Assembly: GCF_002871005.1 (NCBI RefSeq)
Contig: NZ_PHSN01000006.1
Location: 186,001 to 250,000, forward strand
Direction of reading: 5' to 3'
Length of the DNA stretch: 64,000 bases
DNA from: Acidimangrovimonas sediminis
GTDB lineage: Bacteria; Pseudomonadota; Alphaproteobacteria; Rhodobacterales; Rhodobacteraceae
How positions within the stretch are numbered: position 1 is the stretch's first letter; each line of letters opens with the position of its first letter. Shown one piece after another: positions 43,197-51,929 of this stretch. The translations under genes were made by a program, and so were the position numbers. A model generated the notes under the pieces. That model saw only the letters and a program-made list of their open reading frames with translations. It was not told the origin of the DNA and ran no database searches.

Positions 43197-43540
43197 CGGG
43201 ACCTCCTGCAATCGATCTTGTCGAAAAGTCGCCGCGATGTAACGCGAAACGGCCTGGGTTTAAAGAGGGATCGCGGAAGGGCGCGGGGGGCGACCCGAGG
43301 GCCACGCCTCTCCGGCGCCGATTCCGGGGATGCCCACACCGCGGGGGAAGACCTGCCCGGCAGCGCGGGGCGCGGCTCCAGCGGGCTGGGGTATCGCCGT
43401 CCGTGCATCCCGGCCGTGGCTGCCGGGCATCTGCCCTGCGGGATACAGCGAGGTGGCCGTTGCGGGGCCGGTTCAGATGCGCGCCGCGCGGTCCCGTCGC
43501 GGCGACCATATGGTCCAGGCGCCCGGAGCGGCGGCGCGGG
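43197..43540. other. 344-bp gap between asd and flgD
   Basis: Contains the asd ribosome site and presumably promoter near 43200-43270, and the 3' flank of flgD. The rest is very GC-rich with several short imperfect inverted repeats (for example CCCGGC/GCCGGG words near 43350-43430). I see no convincing gene, RNA or terminator. Confidence 0.4.
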
Positions 43541-44266
43541 TCAGCCCGGCTGGCGCAGCGCATCGATGGCGGAGGAGGCGACCTCGGCCCCGCCCTCGAG
43601 CACCAGAAGCGGCCCGGATTCGCCGGCACGGGCCTCGGTGATCCTGCCATAGGCGGGCACCGCGGCGGTCGAACTCAGCGTGCCGTCCTTGTAGCTTTCG
43701 AGGGTGAAGCTGTACTGGCCCGAGGCATAGGGGGTGCCGTCGGACCCGGTGCCCGCCCACTGGATCTCTCCCGCCGTCGGGGTGACCTCGCCGCGGCCGA
43801 CCTCGGTGCCGGAGGAATCCTTGACCACCAGCACCGCCTTTTCGGCCCCGGTCTCGGGCGCGAGGGACAGCGTAACGGGGCTGCCGTCGAACCAGACCGG
43901 TTCGGTCGTGCGGGCCTCCATCCCGACCCAGCCGGACAGCTGGGCAAGGCCCATCGCGCTCATCTGCGTGGACAGCCCGGTCAGCAAATCGTTCGTCTTG
44001 GTCTGCTGTTCGACGCCCGAAAAGGTGGCGAGCTGCACGGCGTAATCCGACGAATCCATGGGGTTGAGCGGATCCTGGTTCTGCATCTGCGTGGTCAGCA
44101 TCTTCAGGAAGGTGTCGAAATCGGAATTGATCAGCGCACCGCTCGAACCGCTTCCCGTCGCCGTGGCGGTGGAAGTTGTGGCAGCGGAAGTTGTGGCAGC
44201 GGAAGTCGTGGCGGTGGAAGTTGTCGCGGTCTGGGTCGTGCTGGCGGTTGGTGCGGTGACGCTCAT
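43541..44266 (-). CDS. flgD: flagellar hook assembly protein FlgD
   Basis: Hook-capping scaffold protein exported by the flagellar type III system. 241 residues. The conserved N-terminal core FDTFLKMLTTQMQNQDPLNPMDSSDYAVQLATFSGVEQ is a clear FlgD signature; the C-terminal half is the FlgD Ig/Tudor-like region ending near IDALRQPG. The first ~45 residues are a Thr/Ala/Ser low-complexity extension encoded by a minisatellite. AAGGAG lies before the ATG. Downstream of fliK by 50 bp in the same direction. Confidence 0.93.
   Translation of the reverse strand: MSVTAPTASTTQTATTSTATTSAATTSAATTSTATATGSGSSGALINSDFDTFLKMLTTQMQNQDPLNPMDSSDYAVQLATFSGVEQQTKTNDLLTGLSTQMSAMGLAQLSGWVGMEARTTEPVWFDGSPVTLSLAPETGAEKAVLVVKDSSGTEVGRGEVTPTAGEIQWAGTGSDGTPYASGQYSFTLESYKDGTLSSTAAVPAYGRITEARAGESGPLLVLEGGAEVASSAIDALRQPG
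44163..44222 (-). repeat. 15-bp minisatellite in the flgD N-terminus
   Basis: Four tandem 15-bp units (plus strand GTGGCAGCGGAAGTT and close variants) encoding ATTSA/ATTST pentads of FlgD. In-frame unit length means copy-number change alters length, not frame. Confidence 0.9.
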
Positions 44267-44316
44267 GGCGGGCTCCTTTCTGGGGCCGGAGAAGGCGGAG
44301 GGCGGGTCGGGCGCCG

Positions 44317-46311
44317 TCAGAGGCGCAGGTCCAGGCCGTCGGCGCTATAGCGTGCGCGTGGCGGCGGGGCGGAGAAGCCGGCGTTCGCGGCCTCGCCGCG
44401 GGAGGAATCGCCGGCCGCGGGTGCTATCGGGGCGGAGGGGGGGGCCTGCGATCCGCGACCGGCCGCGCCACCCTCGCCGCCGGTGAAGGAAAACGCCGTG
44501 CCGCTGTAGCCCTGGGCCCGGAATTCCTGGGCCAGAACCTCGGCGTGGCGTCGCATGAGGTCGAGGGTTTCGGGGCGGTCGGCGTGGATTGCGACGCTCA
44601 TCACCTGGGTGTCGTGGCGGATCACCATGCGCACACGGCCAAGCTCCTCCGGAGACAGGGCAAGCTCGACCGTACTGCTGTCGGCGTGACGGGCCACGGC
44701 GGTGGCAAGTTGCGATGCGACCGGGCGGGCCGCGGCCTGCGGGTCCGGCCCAGAGACCGACGTGGCCGGGGGGCTGGTCGCGCTGCCATGGATGGGCGCG
44801 GGCACGGTATTTGCCCCGGGGGTGAGGCTGATCCCCTCGGTGCCCCGATCCGCCGTCAGGCCGGCGGCAGGCGCGGACTGAACTGGGTCCGCCGGGCGTT
44901 GGGGCGGGGCGGGCTCACCCGTGGCCCGGACCGCGTGCACGTGACCAAACGGCGCGTGGAAGGCGTCGGTCTGCTTGGCTCTTGCCCGGGTGTCGTGGGG
45001 AGGCGGGGTGGTGCCGGTTTCTGCCCCCGGTCCGATCTCGGGGCGACCCGGGGTGAGAGTTGGAGCGGCGGCGTTCGTGACCATTTGAGGGCCGGCCCCG
45101 CCGGTGGAAGCGGGGGTCGGGGCGGTATCGGGTGCCCCTGCGTCAGTCGGGAGAAGGGGCGTGCCTGGGGTCACAGTGGGCGCGGAGCCGATGGCGCCCG
45201 CACCGCCCTTGGCGGGGGCGGAGATGAAAGGTGCGGCGATTGCGGGCGGCTGCCGGTCCGGGGGTTCCGGGGCAGGGATGTCCGGTCCTTCGGGGGTCGG
45301 CTGCGCTGCGGCGACCGGGGCGGCCGCCGGGTCTTGCGCCTGAGCAGGGCGGGCGCCGATGTTCCCCCCCTCCGCGTTCGGGGGCTCTCCGAGGATTTTC
45401 TGCGGCAGGCCTCCGCCGGCCAGAGTGGTGCCGTCGGTCCGCGCTGCGCTGACGGCGGGCGACGCGGGTGTGGGTGCTGCTGCCCCCCTGCCGCCGGTGA
45501 CGACGGGGGCGCTTTGCCCCGACAGCCGAGGGGGCGTGCCGGGAGCGGCCGGTGTCGCGATCGCTGGGGCACCGGTTGGGGCGGCGACTAGGGTGGAGGT
45601 GATGGCGGAGGGAAGGGAGGGGGCCGGATCGTCCGGTGCCAGCTCTTTCGCCGACCCTGTGTCGATATCCGGCAACGCGCGGCCTTCCGCTCGGTGTGCG
45701 GGCCGCGTGATCATTTGCCGGCCGGGCATGGCAGCCACGGTGTCGGGCGTCTCCGTCGCGGGGGAAGACGCGGGTGGTGCGTTTGCCCTGGCCGGGCCAA
45801 GTGCGGATGCCCCGCCCCGGCGCGGCGTTGCCGTGGGATCGTCTGCAAGGGGCGGTTGGGCGGTGGTCTCGGCCGCCGCCTCGGGATCAGGCACATTCGG
45901 TATGGGGGCCGATTCCGGTGTGTCAGGCTCGGTCAGAGATGCCGGTGCCAAGGCCTCAGCGCCGTCGCCGGTGCTGACATCGGCGGCCTTCGCGTCCGCT
46001 GGTGTCTCTTCGGTCGCTAATCGGGCGGCGAAGGGGCCGGGATGGTGGGCGGCGGCGGCCTTGCCGGAGGGGCGCGGCGCCTGCGTGGACGCCGTGGCGG
46101 CGCCGGACGCGGCGGCGCCCGAAGCGGTGATCCCGGGGGATGCGCCACCGGTAGATGCGCCCCCAGCGGAGTCGACCTCGGCGCGGAAGGCGTCCCTTAC
46201 GGCGGGGTCAGCGCGGCCGGCACGGTTGGTGGCCGGGGTTGCGGCCGGTGTCGAGACCGGGCGGCCACGCGGCGCCGCCGGCACCTGAAAATCTGCGAGT
46301 GGGTTCATCAT
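44317..46311 (-). CDS. fliK: flagellar hook-length control protein FliK
   Basis: Secreted molecular ruler that sets hook length and switches export specificity. 664 residues, long for FliK. Residues 1 to about 540 are low-complexity Pro/Ala/Thr/Gly. The conserved C-terminal Flg_hook domain appears as VELALSPEELGRVRMVIRHD, VAIHADRPETLDLMRRH and LAQEFRAQGYSG. Two adjacent ATGs (46311, 46308) could start it. Divergent from the rod-binding gene; upstream of flgD. Confidence 0.9.
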   Translation of the reverse strand: MMNPLADFQVPAAPRGRPVSTPAATPATNRAGRADPAVRDAFRAEVDSAGGASTGGASPGITASGAAASGAATASTQAPRPSGKAAAAHHPGPFAARLATEETPADAKAADVSTGDGAEALAPASLTEPDTPESAPIPNVPDPEAAAETTAQPPLADDPTATPRRGGASALGPARANAPPASSPATETPDTVAAMPGRQMITRPAHRAEGRALPDIDTGSAKELAPDDPAPSLPSAITSTLVAAPTGAPAIATPAAPGTPPRLSGQSAPVVTGGRGAAAPTPASPAVSAARTDGTTLAGGGLPQKILGEPPNAEGGNIGARPAQAQDPAAAPVAAAQPTPEGPDIPAPEPPDRQPPAIAAPFISAPAKGGAGAIGSAPTVTPGTPLLPTDAGAPDTAPTPASTGGAGPQMVTNAAAPTLTPGRPEIGPGAETGTTPPPHDTRARAKQTDAFHAPFGHVHAVRATGEPAPPQRPADPVQSAPAAGLTADRGTEGISLTPGANTVPAPIHGSATSPPATSVSGPDPQAAARPVASQLATAVARHADSSTVELALSPEELGRVRMVIRHDTQVMSVAIHADRPETLDLMRRHAEVLAQEFRAQGYSGTAFSFTGGEGGAAGRGSQAPPSAPIAPAAGDSSRGEAANAGFSAPPPRARYSADGLDLRL

Positions 46312-46414
46312 TGTCCGCGACTTCTGCCGTTGCCCGCGCAGTTTCGCCGCAAGAGGTTACCGGTTCTTTACCCCGCGCCGCCTAATCTCGCCCGATCCAG
46401 AACGGAGCGACACG

Positions 46415-46765
46415 ATGACCCTTTCGCCCTTGACCATGCCCGCGCTGAACGGCCCCGATCCCACCGTAGCAGGATTTACCTCGCGCGGTGCGTCGCCCGC
46501 CCCCGCCAGGTCGGTCCCCAACGATTCGCGCGATGCGCAGCTGATGAAGGCGGCCCGGGCGCTGGAAACCTCGTTCCTGTCCGAAATGCTGGGTCATGCC
46601 GGCCTTGGCGCGATGGAGGGCAGCTTTGGCGGCGGCGCGGGAGAGGAACAGTTCTCCTCCTTCCTGCGGGAGGCCCAGGCGGAGCGAATCGTCGCGAAGG
46701 GGGGGATCGGACTGGCCGAACAGATCTTTCACAGCCTGAAGGAGCGGGCGGATGGCGCAAGCTGA
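46415..46765 (+). CDS. rod-binding protein (FlgJ N-terminal type)
   Basis: 116 residues matching the rod-capping half of FlgJ without the muramidase domain, as usual in alphaproteobacteria: LMKAARALETSFLSEMLGHAG, FGGGAGEEQFSSFLREAQAERI and GIGLAEQIFHSL. A GGAG precedes the ATG. Overlaps the next gene by 14 bp, so the two are co-translated. Divergent from fliK with ~100 bp between. Confidence 0.9.
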   Translation: MTLSPLTMPALNGPDPTVAGFTSRGASPAPARSVPNDSRDAQLMKAARALETSFLSEMLGHAGLGAMEGSFGGGAGEEQFSSFLREAQAERIVAKGGIGLAEQIFHSLKERADGAS

Positions 46766-47186
46766 GACGGGGCATGGCCCGATGGGGAAGACCGGGGCAG
46801 AGGCCCCGGAGATGACGCAGCTCGACGCGGTGGCCGAGGCGCTTCGAATGCTGATGCGTGAGGAATCGGCGGCGTTGCGCAGGGCCGATTTCGCGGCTTT
46901 GGCCGAGCTGTTGCCGCAAAAGGAGGCTTTGGCACGTGAGCTCGAGGCGGCTGAGCCTGAGGGATCGGCGATGGCTGGGGGCGGATCTGCCGGGGCGCTT
47001 TCGGCGCTGCTGGCCGAGGCGCAGCGCAACGCGGGGGCGTTGCGCGGGGCGATCGGCGGGGTCCGCGCGGCGCGGCTGCGGCTGGAGGAGCTTCGCCGGA
47101 TCGAGTCGGGCACCGAGACCTACGACCGCGCGGGCCGCAAGAACCTGCATTCCGTCAGGTCCGGCAGGGTGGAGCGGCGCGCCTGA
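46752..47186 (+). CDS. FlgN-like flagellar chaperone
   Basis: 144-residue helical protein. TQLDAVAEALRMLMREESAA, ADFAALAELLPQKEALARELE and the C-terminal ETYDRAGRKNLHS fit the FlgN pattern (chaperone for hook-filament junction proteins), and the place after the rod-binding gene fits. Sequence similarity within FlgN is low, so the call relies on pattern and context. Confidence 0.75.
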   Translation: MAQAETGHGPMGKTGAEAPEMTQLDAVAEALRMLMREESAALRRADFAALAELLPQKEALARELEAAEPEGSAMAGGGSAGALSALLAEAQRNAGALRGAIGGVRAARLRLEELRRIESGTETYDRAGRKNLHSVRSGRVERRA

Positions 47187-47213
47187 GGCGATACCGAACG
47201 CATGAACGACAGG

Positions 47214-47247
47214 ACCCCCGGGTGCCGCCACGCCCGGGGGTCTTTGC
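47214..47247 (+). terminator. rho-independent terminator after the FlgN-like gene
   Basis: ACCCCCGGG (47214-47222) and CCCGGGGGT (47233-47241) form a 9-bp stem around a 10-base loop, followed by CTTTGC. It isolates fliC from the upstream flagellar pair. Confidence 0.8.
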
Positions 47248-47497
47248 ATGACGCGGGTGGCGGCCGGCCTGGCTGGCGAGGAAGTGTTAACCGCGACTCC
47301 AGAAAGCCGGCCGGAAGTGCGGTGGAAGCGGCGGCGGTTAGCACTCCCTTAGGGGTGATCGGGTCTAAGTGCTCGGGCATCCCGGAAGGGGGTGGCGCGG
47401 CCGACGCAGGCCGCAGCGGTGAGAACGCCTTAACGGCTGCCCTCGGGCGGCGGATGCGCCTGGCGCGAAGCGCGGGCATTTAGTGAGGAAAGACACC
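47248..47497 (+). promoter_or_regulatory. fliC promoter and leader region
   Basis: 250 bp between the terminator and fliC. It must hold the flagellin promoter and mRNA leader. Two TTAAC words (47287 and 47430) could be CtrA half-sites, but no full TTAA-N7-TTAA site and no good sigma-28 or sigma-54 box was found by eye. GAGGAAAG precedes the fliC ATG. Confidence 0.45.
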
Positions 47498-48796
47498 ATG
47501 TCGTCCATTCTGACGAACACCAGCGCGATGGTCGCGCTGCAAACCCTGAAGGGCATCAACACCGGCCTGGAAAAGACCCAGTCGGAAATCTCGACCGGCA
47601 AGACCGTGGCCTCGGCCAAGGACAACGCCGCTGTCTGGGCCATCTCGAAGACGATGGAATCGGACGTGAAGGGCTTCAAGGGGATCTCGGACAGCCTTTC
47701 GCTCGGCCAGTCGACCGTGGCCGTTGCCCGCCAGGCGACGGAAACGATCACCGACCTGCTGACCGAGGTGAAGGGCAAGATCGTCGCGGCCCAGGAACAA
47801 AACGTCGACCGCGCGAAGATCCAGACCGACATCGAGGCGCTCACCGACCAGATCAAATCGGTCGTGGGCGCGGCGCAGTTCAACGGGATGAACCTGATCG
47901 ACGGCACCAGCACCGATTCCATGAGCGTGCTGTCGTCGCTTGACCGGGATGCCAGCGGCGGCGTGACGCCGAAGCATATCGACGTGTCGCGCCAGAACCT
48001 GTCGGTGACGACCCCGGCCAGCGCGCAAAGCTATGGCTCGGGCACGCTGACCACGCCGGCAAACTATATCTCGGGCAGCGGCACCACCCAGGCGGCGGGC
48101 ACCGACGCGCTGACCGCGGCGGCAACCGTGGCGGCCAGCGGGACCGAAAGCATCACCATCGGCCAGGTCGCCGAGGGCGTTGGTTACCAGATCAAGATCG
48201 ACGGTCTGGAAATCAACACCGCCGACGGCAGCACGGCCACCGGCACGCGGACGTTCGAATATGTCGCCAGCGCGACGGACGGAACCGCCGACGTGGCGGC
48301 GAACCTGATGAGCCAGATGAACGCGTTCTTCGAGGCGGCGACGGGCGGGGATTACTCCGTCGCGGTCGGCGGCACGGACAACGTGATCACCATCACCAAC
48401 GGCTCGAGTGCGTCGATCGACGTCGGTCTGCAGGCAACGGATGGCGGCACCGCCGGCTCCGACCTGTCTTCGGGTGGGCTCGGTGCGCTTGCGACGATGG
48501 ATGTGACCACCGATTCGGGTGCGACCGGGGCGCTTGCCGCGATCGATACCCTGATCGAGAAGTCGACCACCGCCGCGGCGGCCTTCGGTTCGGCGGAAAG
48601 CCGGCTGGAAACCCAGTCGACGTTCATCTCGGACCTGACCTCTTCGATGAAGGCAGGGATCGGGTCGCTGGTCGATGCTGACATGGAAGAGGCCTCGGCC
48701 CGGCTTCAGGCGCTCCAGGTGCAGCAGCAGCTGGGTGTGCAGTCCCTCTCGATCGCCAACCAGGCGCCGCAGAGCATCCTGTCGCTGTTCCGCTGA
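47498..48796 (+). CDS. fliC: flagellin
   Basis: Filament subunit, 432 residues. Conserved N-terminal D0/D1 helices (MSSILTNTSAMVALQTLKGI, AQFNGMNLIDG) and C-terminal helix (LQALQVQQQLGVQSLSIANQ, ending QSILSLFR) flank a Gly/Thr/Ser-rich variable centre (about 150-340). Start at 47498 rather than the GTG five codons earlier, because it gives the classical MSSILTN beginning and well-spaced GAGGAAAG. Followed by flaF and flbT, the usual alphaproteobacterial flagellin-control pair. Confidence 0.96.
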   Translation: MSSILTNTSAMVALQTLKGINTGLEKTQSEISTGKTVASAKDNAAVWAISKTMESDVKGFKGISDSLSLGQSTVAVARQATETITDLLTEVKGKIVAAQEQNVDRAKIQTDIEALTDQIKSVVGAAQFNGMNLIDGTSTDSMSVLSSLDRDASGGVTPKHIDVSRQNLSVTTPASAQSYGSGTLTTPANYISGSGTTQAAGTDALTAAATVAASGTESITIGQVAEGVGYQIKIDGLEINTADGSTATGTRTFEYVASATDGTADVAANLMSQMNAFFEAATGGDYSVAVGGTDNVITITNGSSASIDVGLQATDGGTAGSDLSSGGLGALATMDVTTDSGATGALAAIDTLIEKSTTAAAAFGSAESRLETQSTFISDLTSSMKAGIGSLVDADMEEASARLQALQVQQQLGVQSLSIANQAPQSILSLFR

Positions 48797-48871
48797 TGAC
48801 GGACGGGGCGCCGCCGGAAGCGCGGCGCTCCGCTTCGCGCCAAAGATGAAACGTTACGGAAGGATTCCGAC

Positions 48872-49324
48872 GTGACCGCAATGAACATGGCCCGTACTGC
48901 CTATGCCACTCCGGGCGCGCCCACGCGCACCGGCCGCGGCCTTGAATACGATGTTCTCGCCCGCGTGACCCATCGCCTGAAATCGGCGTCGGAATCGAAC
49001 GACAGGCGGGCCTTCGGGGCGCTGGTTCGCGCGCTGTACGACAACCGCCGTCTCTGGACCATTCTGGCCACTGACGTCGCCGATCCCGGCAACCAGCTGC
49101 CCGAGTCGCTGCGCGCACGGATCTTCTATCTCAACGAATTCACGCAACAGCACAGCCGCAAGGTGCTGGCCCGCCAGGCCACGGTGGACGTGCTGATCGA
49201 CATCAACACCGCGGTGATGCGGGGCCTGCGCAGCGATCCGATCGCCCCGCCCGCGCCGCAGCCGCCGACCCGCGCGGCGAACCACGCGGGACCGCGCACC
49301 CTCGGCCGCGAGGTCGCCAGATGA
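48872..49324 (+). CDS. flaF: flagellar biosynthesis regulator FlaF
   Basis: 150 residues. In Caulobacter FlaF is needed for flagellin synthesis, opposing FlbT. The core ARTAYATPG, VTHRLKSA, RAFGALVRALYDNRRLWTIL and SRKVLARQATVDVLIDINTA fit FlaF. A Pro/Ala tail (about 125-150) is extra. GTG at 48872 is 7 bp after GGAAGGA; an ATG three codons later (48881) is possible. Stop overlaps flbT (ATGA). Confidence 0.92.
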   Translation: MTAMNMARTAYATPGAPTRTGRGLEYDVLARVTHRLKSASESNDRRAFGALVRALYDNRRLWTILATDVADPGNQLPESLRARIFYLNEFTQQHSRKVLARQATVDVLIDINTAVMRGLRSDPIAPPAPQPPTRAANHAGPRTLGREVAR

Positions 49325-49725
49325 GCGGCCTCGTCCTCAAGCTCGGCCCCAAGGAGCGGGTGCTGATCAACGGTGCGGTGATCGAGAACGGCGACCGACG
49401 GTCGCGTCTGTCGATCAAGACGCCGGGGGCGCATATCTTGCGCCTGCGCGACGCGATCCACCCCGGCGAGGTGAACACGCCGGTGCGCCGGGTCTGCTAC
49501 ATCGCCCAGCTTGTCCTGTCTGGCGATGCCGATGCCGAAGAGGCGCGTATGCAGCTTCTGCGCGGGATCGAGCAGCTTTCCCAGGTGCTGACCGATCACG
49601 ACAGCCGCAAGCAACTGACCCAGGCGACCGCCTCGGTGCTGGAGGGGCAGCATTACCAGGCGCTGAAGTTCCTGCGCGCCCTTCTCCCGCGCGAGGAGCG
49701 GCTTCTGGCCGCCTGTCCGACATGA
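49321..49725 (+). CDS. flbT: flagellin post-transcriptional regulator FlbT
   Basis: 134 residues of the FlbT family, which in Caulobacter binds the flagellin mRNA leader and represses its translation or stability. LVLKLGPKERVLINGAVIEN at the N-terminus and LRGIEQLSQVLTDHDSRKQL are characteristic. Coupled to flaF and to the following gene by 4-bp overlaps. The likely target, the fliC leader, lies in 47248-47497. Confidence 0.94.
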   Translation: MSGLVLKLGPKERVLINGAVIENGDRRSRLSIKTPGAHILRLRDAIHPGEVNTPVRRVCYIAQLVLSGDADAEEARMQLLRGIEQLSQVLTDHDSRKQLTQATASVLEGQHYQALKFLRALLPREERLLAACPT

Positions 49726-50558
49726 CCTTTCAGCCGGTCCTGCCACTTACGGGTTACGCCGGCTGGAAATTCCTCAGCCGCACGATGGAGGCCCAGCAGG
49801 AGGCCTTTAACAACAGCGGCACCCAGGGTCGGGACAGTGACTATTTCCGCGAAAACATCGCCAAGGTGACCACCGCGGAGGATCTGGTCTCGGACTACCG
49901 GTTGCTGAAGGTGGCGCTGGGTGCCTTCGGGCTTGATGACGACCTGCCGAACAAGGCCTTCATCACCAGGGTTCTGGCCGATGGCACGCTGTCGTCGGAT
50001 GCGCTTGGCAACAAGCTGTCGGACAGCCGCTATGCGTCGCTGGCACGCGCCTTCAGCTTCGACCTGACACCGCCGAATACCCAGAAAAGCGATTTCGCCG
50101 ACACGATCCTGTCGCCCTATGCGCGCAAGCAGTTCGAGATCGCTGTGGGTGAGCAGGACAACAACATGCGCCTCGCGATGGCGCTGCCCGAAGCGCTGGG
50201 CGCGATCGCGGAGAAAAGCGCCTCGGAGACCACCAAGTGGTTCTCGGTCATGGGCACGACGTCGATCAGAACGGTATTCGAGACGGCGCTGGGTCTGCCG
50301 TCCAGCTTTGCCGCTCTGGATCTCGACCTCCAGCTTGAGACCTTGCAGGACAAGTCGACGGCCTATTTCGGCGATAGTTCGGTCAGCCAGTTCTCGGCGC
50401 CGGAGCAGATGGACAAGCTGGTGCGGCTGTTCATGATCCGGGCCGGGGCTTCGGGCGCCTCCGGCGCAACGACGGGAACCTCGGCCGCCTTGCAGATCCT
50501 GCAGGCAGGGCAGGGGGGAAGCGCCGGGGGGATCCTGTCGATCCTCGCGGCAAGCTAG
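49722..50558 (+). CDS. DUF1217 family flagellar-associated protein
   Basis: 278 residues of the DUF1217 family, found near flagellar genes in alphaproteobacteria; function unknown. Largely helical, with FRENIAKVTTAEDLVSDYRLL, FGLDDDLPNKAFITRVLADG and RYASLARAFSFDL as characteristic blocks, and a Gly/Ala/Thr-rich C-terminus. No signal peptide, as for other flagellar export substrates. Translationally coupled to flbT and last gene of the flagellar run. Confidence 0.88.
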   Translation: MTFQPVLPLTGYAGWKFLSRTMEAQQEAFNNSGTQGRDSDYFRENIAKVTTAEDLVSDYRLLKVALGAFGLDDDLPNKAFITRVLADGTLSSDALGNKLSDSRYASLARAFSFDLTPPNTQKSDFADTILSPYARKQFEIAVGEQDNNMRLAMALPEALGAIAEKSASETTKWFSVMGTTSIRTVFETALGLPSSFAALDLDLQLETLQDKSTAYFGDSSVSQFSAPEQMDKLVRLFMIRAGASGASGATTGTSAALQILQAGQGGSAGGILSILAAS

Positions 50559-50561
50559 GCC

Positions 50562-50891
50562 CTACTCCAGCCCTTCCTCGTCCAGCAGGTGCCGCCCTTC
50601 GCGGCTTTCGACCTCGATCACCCAGAGATCGGGGTCGAAATTGCGCTGGCGAGCGATGGCCTCGTCCACCGCGCGTTCCTCGCCCTCGGCAAGGACGACC
50701 CAGGTGCGGTCCCCGCTCATCAGGTCAAAGCTGCGCTGGTAGGCGCGGGCCTTGCCATCGAGCGTGGCCACCTTGACCAGCACTGCCCCCGCCGTGTCGT
50801 CGCCATGGGCCGTGACATAAGCGGGGATGTTGGCCAGTTGAAGACGCCGAAGGTAGGCATGCACCCAGAAATCAGCGGTCAGCCGTGCCAT
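50562..50891 (-). CDS. DUF1491 family protein
   Basis: 109-residue protein of the alphaproteobacterial DUF1491 family (FWVHAYLRRLQLANIPAYV, GAVLVKVATLDGKARAYQRS, RQRNFDPDLWVIEVESREGR). Function unknown. Its ATG overlaps the era stop by one base, so it is translated from the era transcript. Ends 3 bp from the convergent DUF1217 gene. Confidence 0.9.
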   Translation of the reverse strand: MARLTADFWVHAYLRRLQLANIPAYVTAHGDDTAGAVLVKVATLDGKARAYQRSFDLMSGDRTWVVLAEGEERAVDEAIARQRNFDPDLWVIEVESREGRHLLDEEGLE

Positions 50892-51799
50892 CAGTCGCCG
50901 TCGCGGAAGTCGAGGCCCATCTCGCCGTAGCGCTCGGCCTCTTCAAGCCAGTTCGGCCGCACCTTGACCTGAAGGAACAGGTGCACCGGCCGGCCGAGGA
51001 ATTCCGCCAGCTCGGCCCGGGCCGCGGTGGAGATACCCTTGATCGTCTCGCCGCCCTTGCCCAGCACGATTCCCTTGTGGCCGTCGCGGGCGACGTAGAT
51101 CAGCTGGTCGATCCGGGTGGAGCCGTCCTTGCGGTCCTCCCAAGCCTCGGTCTCGACCGTGAGCTGGTAGGGCAGTTCCTCATGCAGGCGCAGCGTCAGC
51201 TTCTCGCGCGTGATCTCGGCGGCGATCATGCGCATCGGCAGGTCGGCGATCTGGTCCTCCGGGTAAAGCCAGGGGCCTTCGGGCATCTCGCCCGCCAGCC
51301 ATTCGCGCAGATCCTCGACGCCATGGCCGCGTTCGGCCGAGATCAGGAAGGTCTTGGCGAAGGGATAGGCGTCGTTCAGCTCCTTGGTCAGGGCGAGGAG
51401 GGTCTCGGCCTTCACCTTGTCGATCTTGTTGATGGCCAGCGCGACGGGGGTGCCGTCGGGGACGCGCTCGGTCAGTGCCTCGACGATGGCGCGGGCGCCC
51501 TCGGTCAGGCCGCGGTGGGCCTCGATCAGCAGGACGATGACGTCGGCATCGGCGGCGCCCCCCCAGGCGGCCGCGACCATGGCACGGTCAAGCCGGCGGC
51601 GGGGGCGGAAGAGGCCGGGGGTGTCGACAAAGACGATCTGGCTTTCGCCCGCCATGCAGACGCCGCGAATCCGGGCGCGCGTGGTCTGCACCTTGTGGGT
51701 CACGATCGACACCTTGGCCCCCACCATGCGGTTGAGCAGGGTGGATTTGCCGGCGTTCGGCTCTCCGATCAGGGCGGCGAAGCCCGCGCGTGTGGTCAT
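50891..51799 (-). CDS. era: GTPase Era
   Basis: Essential GTPase that assists 16S rRNA maturation. 302 residues. G1 is GEPNAGKS (12-19), G3 DTPGL, G4 NKID; the C-terminal KH domain shows GIVLGKGGETIKGIS. Start at MTTRAGFAALIG (51799). Downstream of rnc, the conserved pairing. Confidence 0.96.
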   Translation of the reverse strand: MTTRAGFAALIGEPNAGKSTLLNRMVGAKVSIVTHKVQTTRARIRGVCMAGESQIVFVDTPGLFRPRRRLDRAMVAAAWGGAADADVIVLLIEAHRGLTEGARAIVEALTERVPDGTPVALAINKIDKVKAETLLALTKELNDAYPFAKTFLISAERGHGVEDLREWLAGEMPEGPWLYPEDQIADLPMRMIAAEITREKLTLRLHEELPYQLTVETEAWEDRKDGSTRIDQLIYVARDGHKGIVLGKGGETIKGISTAARAELAEFLGRPVHLFLQVKVRPNWLEEAERYGEMGLDFRDGD

Positions 51800-51861
51800 G
51801 AGTCTTTCCCTCGGGGTGGATTGGCGGGGCATAGCGGAAAGGCGCTGCAAAGGCCAGCGTG

Positions 51862-51890
51862 GCGTTGCCGCGCCGCCGATACGGCAACGC
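51862..51890 (-). other. inverted repeat between rnc and era
   Basis: GCGTTGCCG (51862-51870) and CGGCAACGC (51882-51890) form a 9-bp stem with an 11-base loop in the 130-bp rnc-era gap. It could be a weak terminator, an mRNA-processing site for RNase III, or nothing; no strong T-run follows. Confidence 0.45.
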
Positions 51891-51929
51891 GCGGTCCAGC
51901 GTGGGGCCCCGCGCGCGTGGCGAAAGAGG

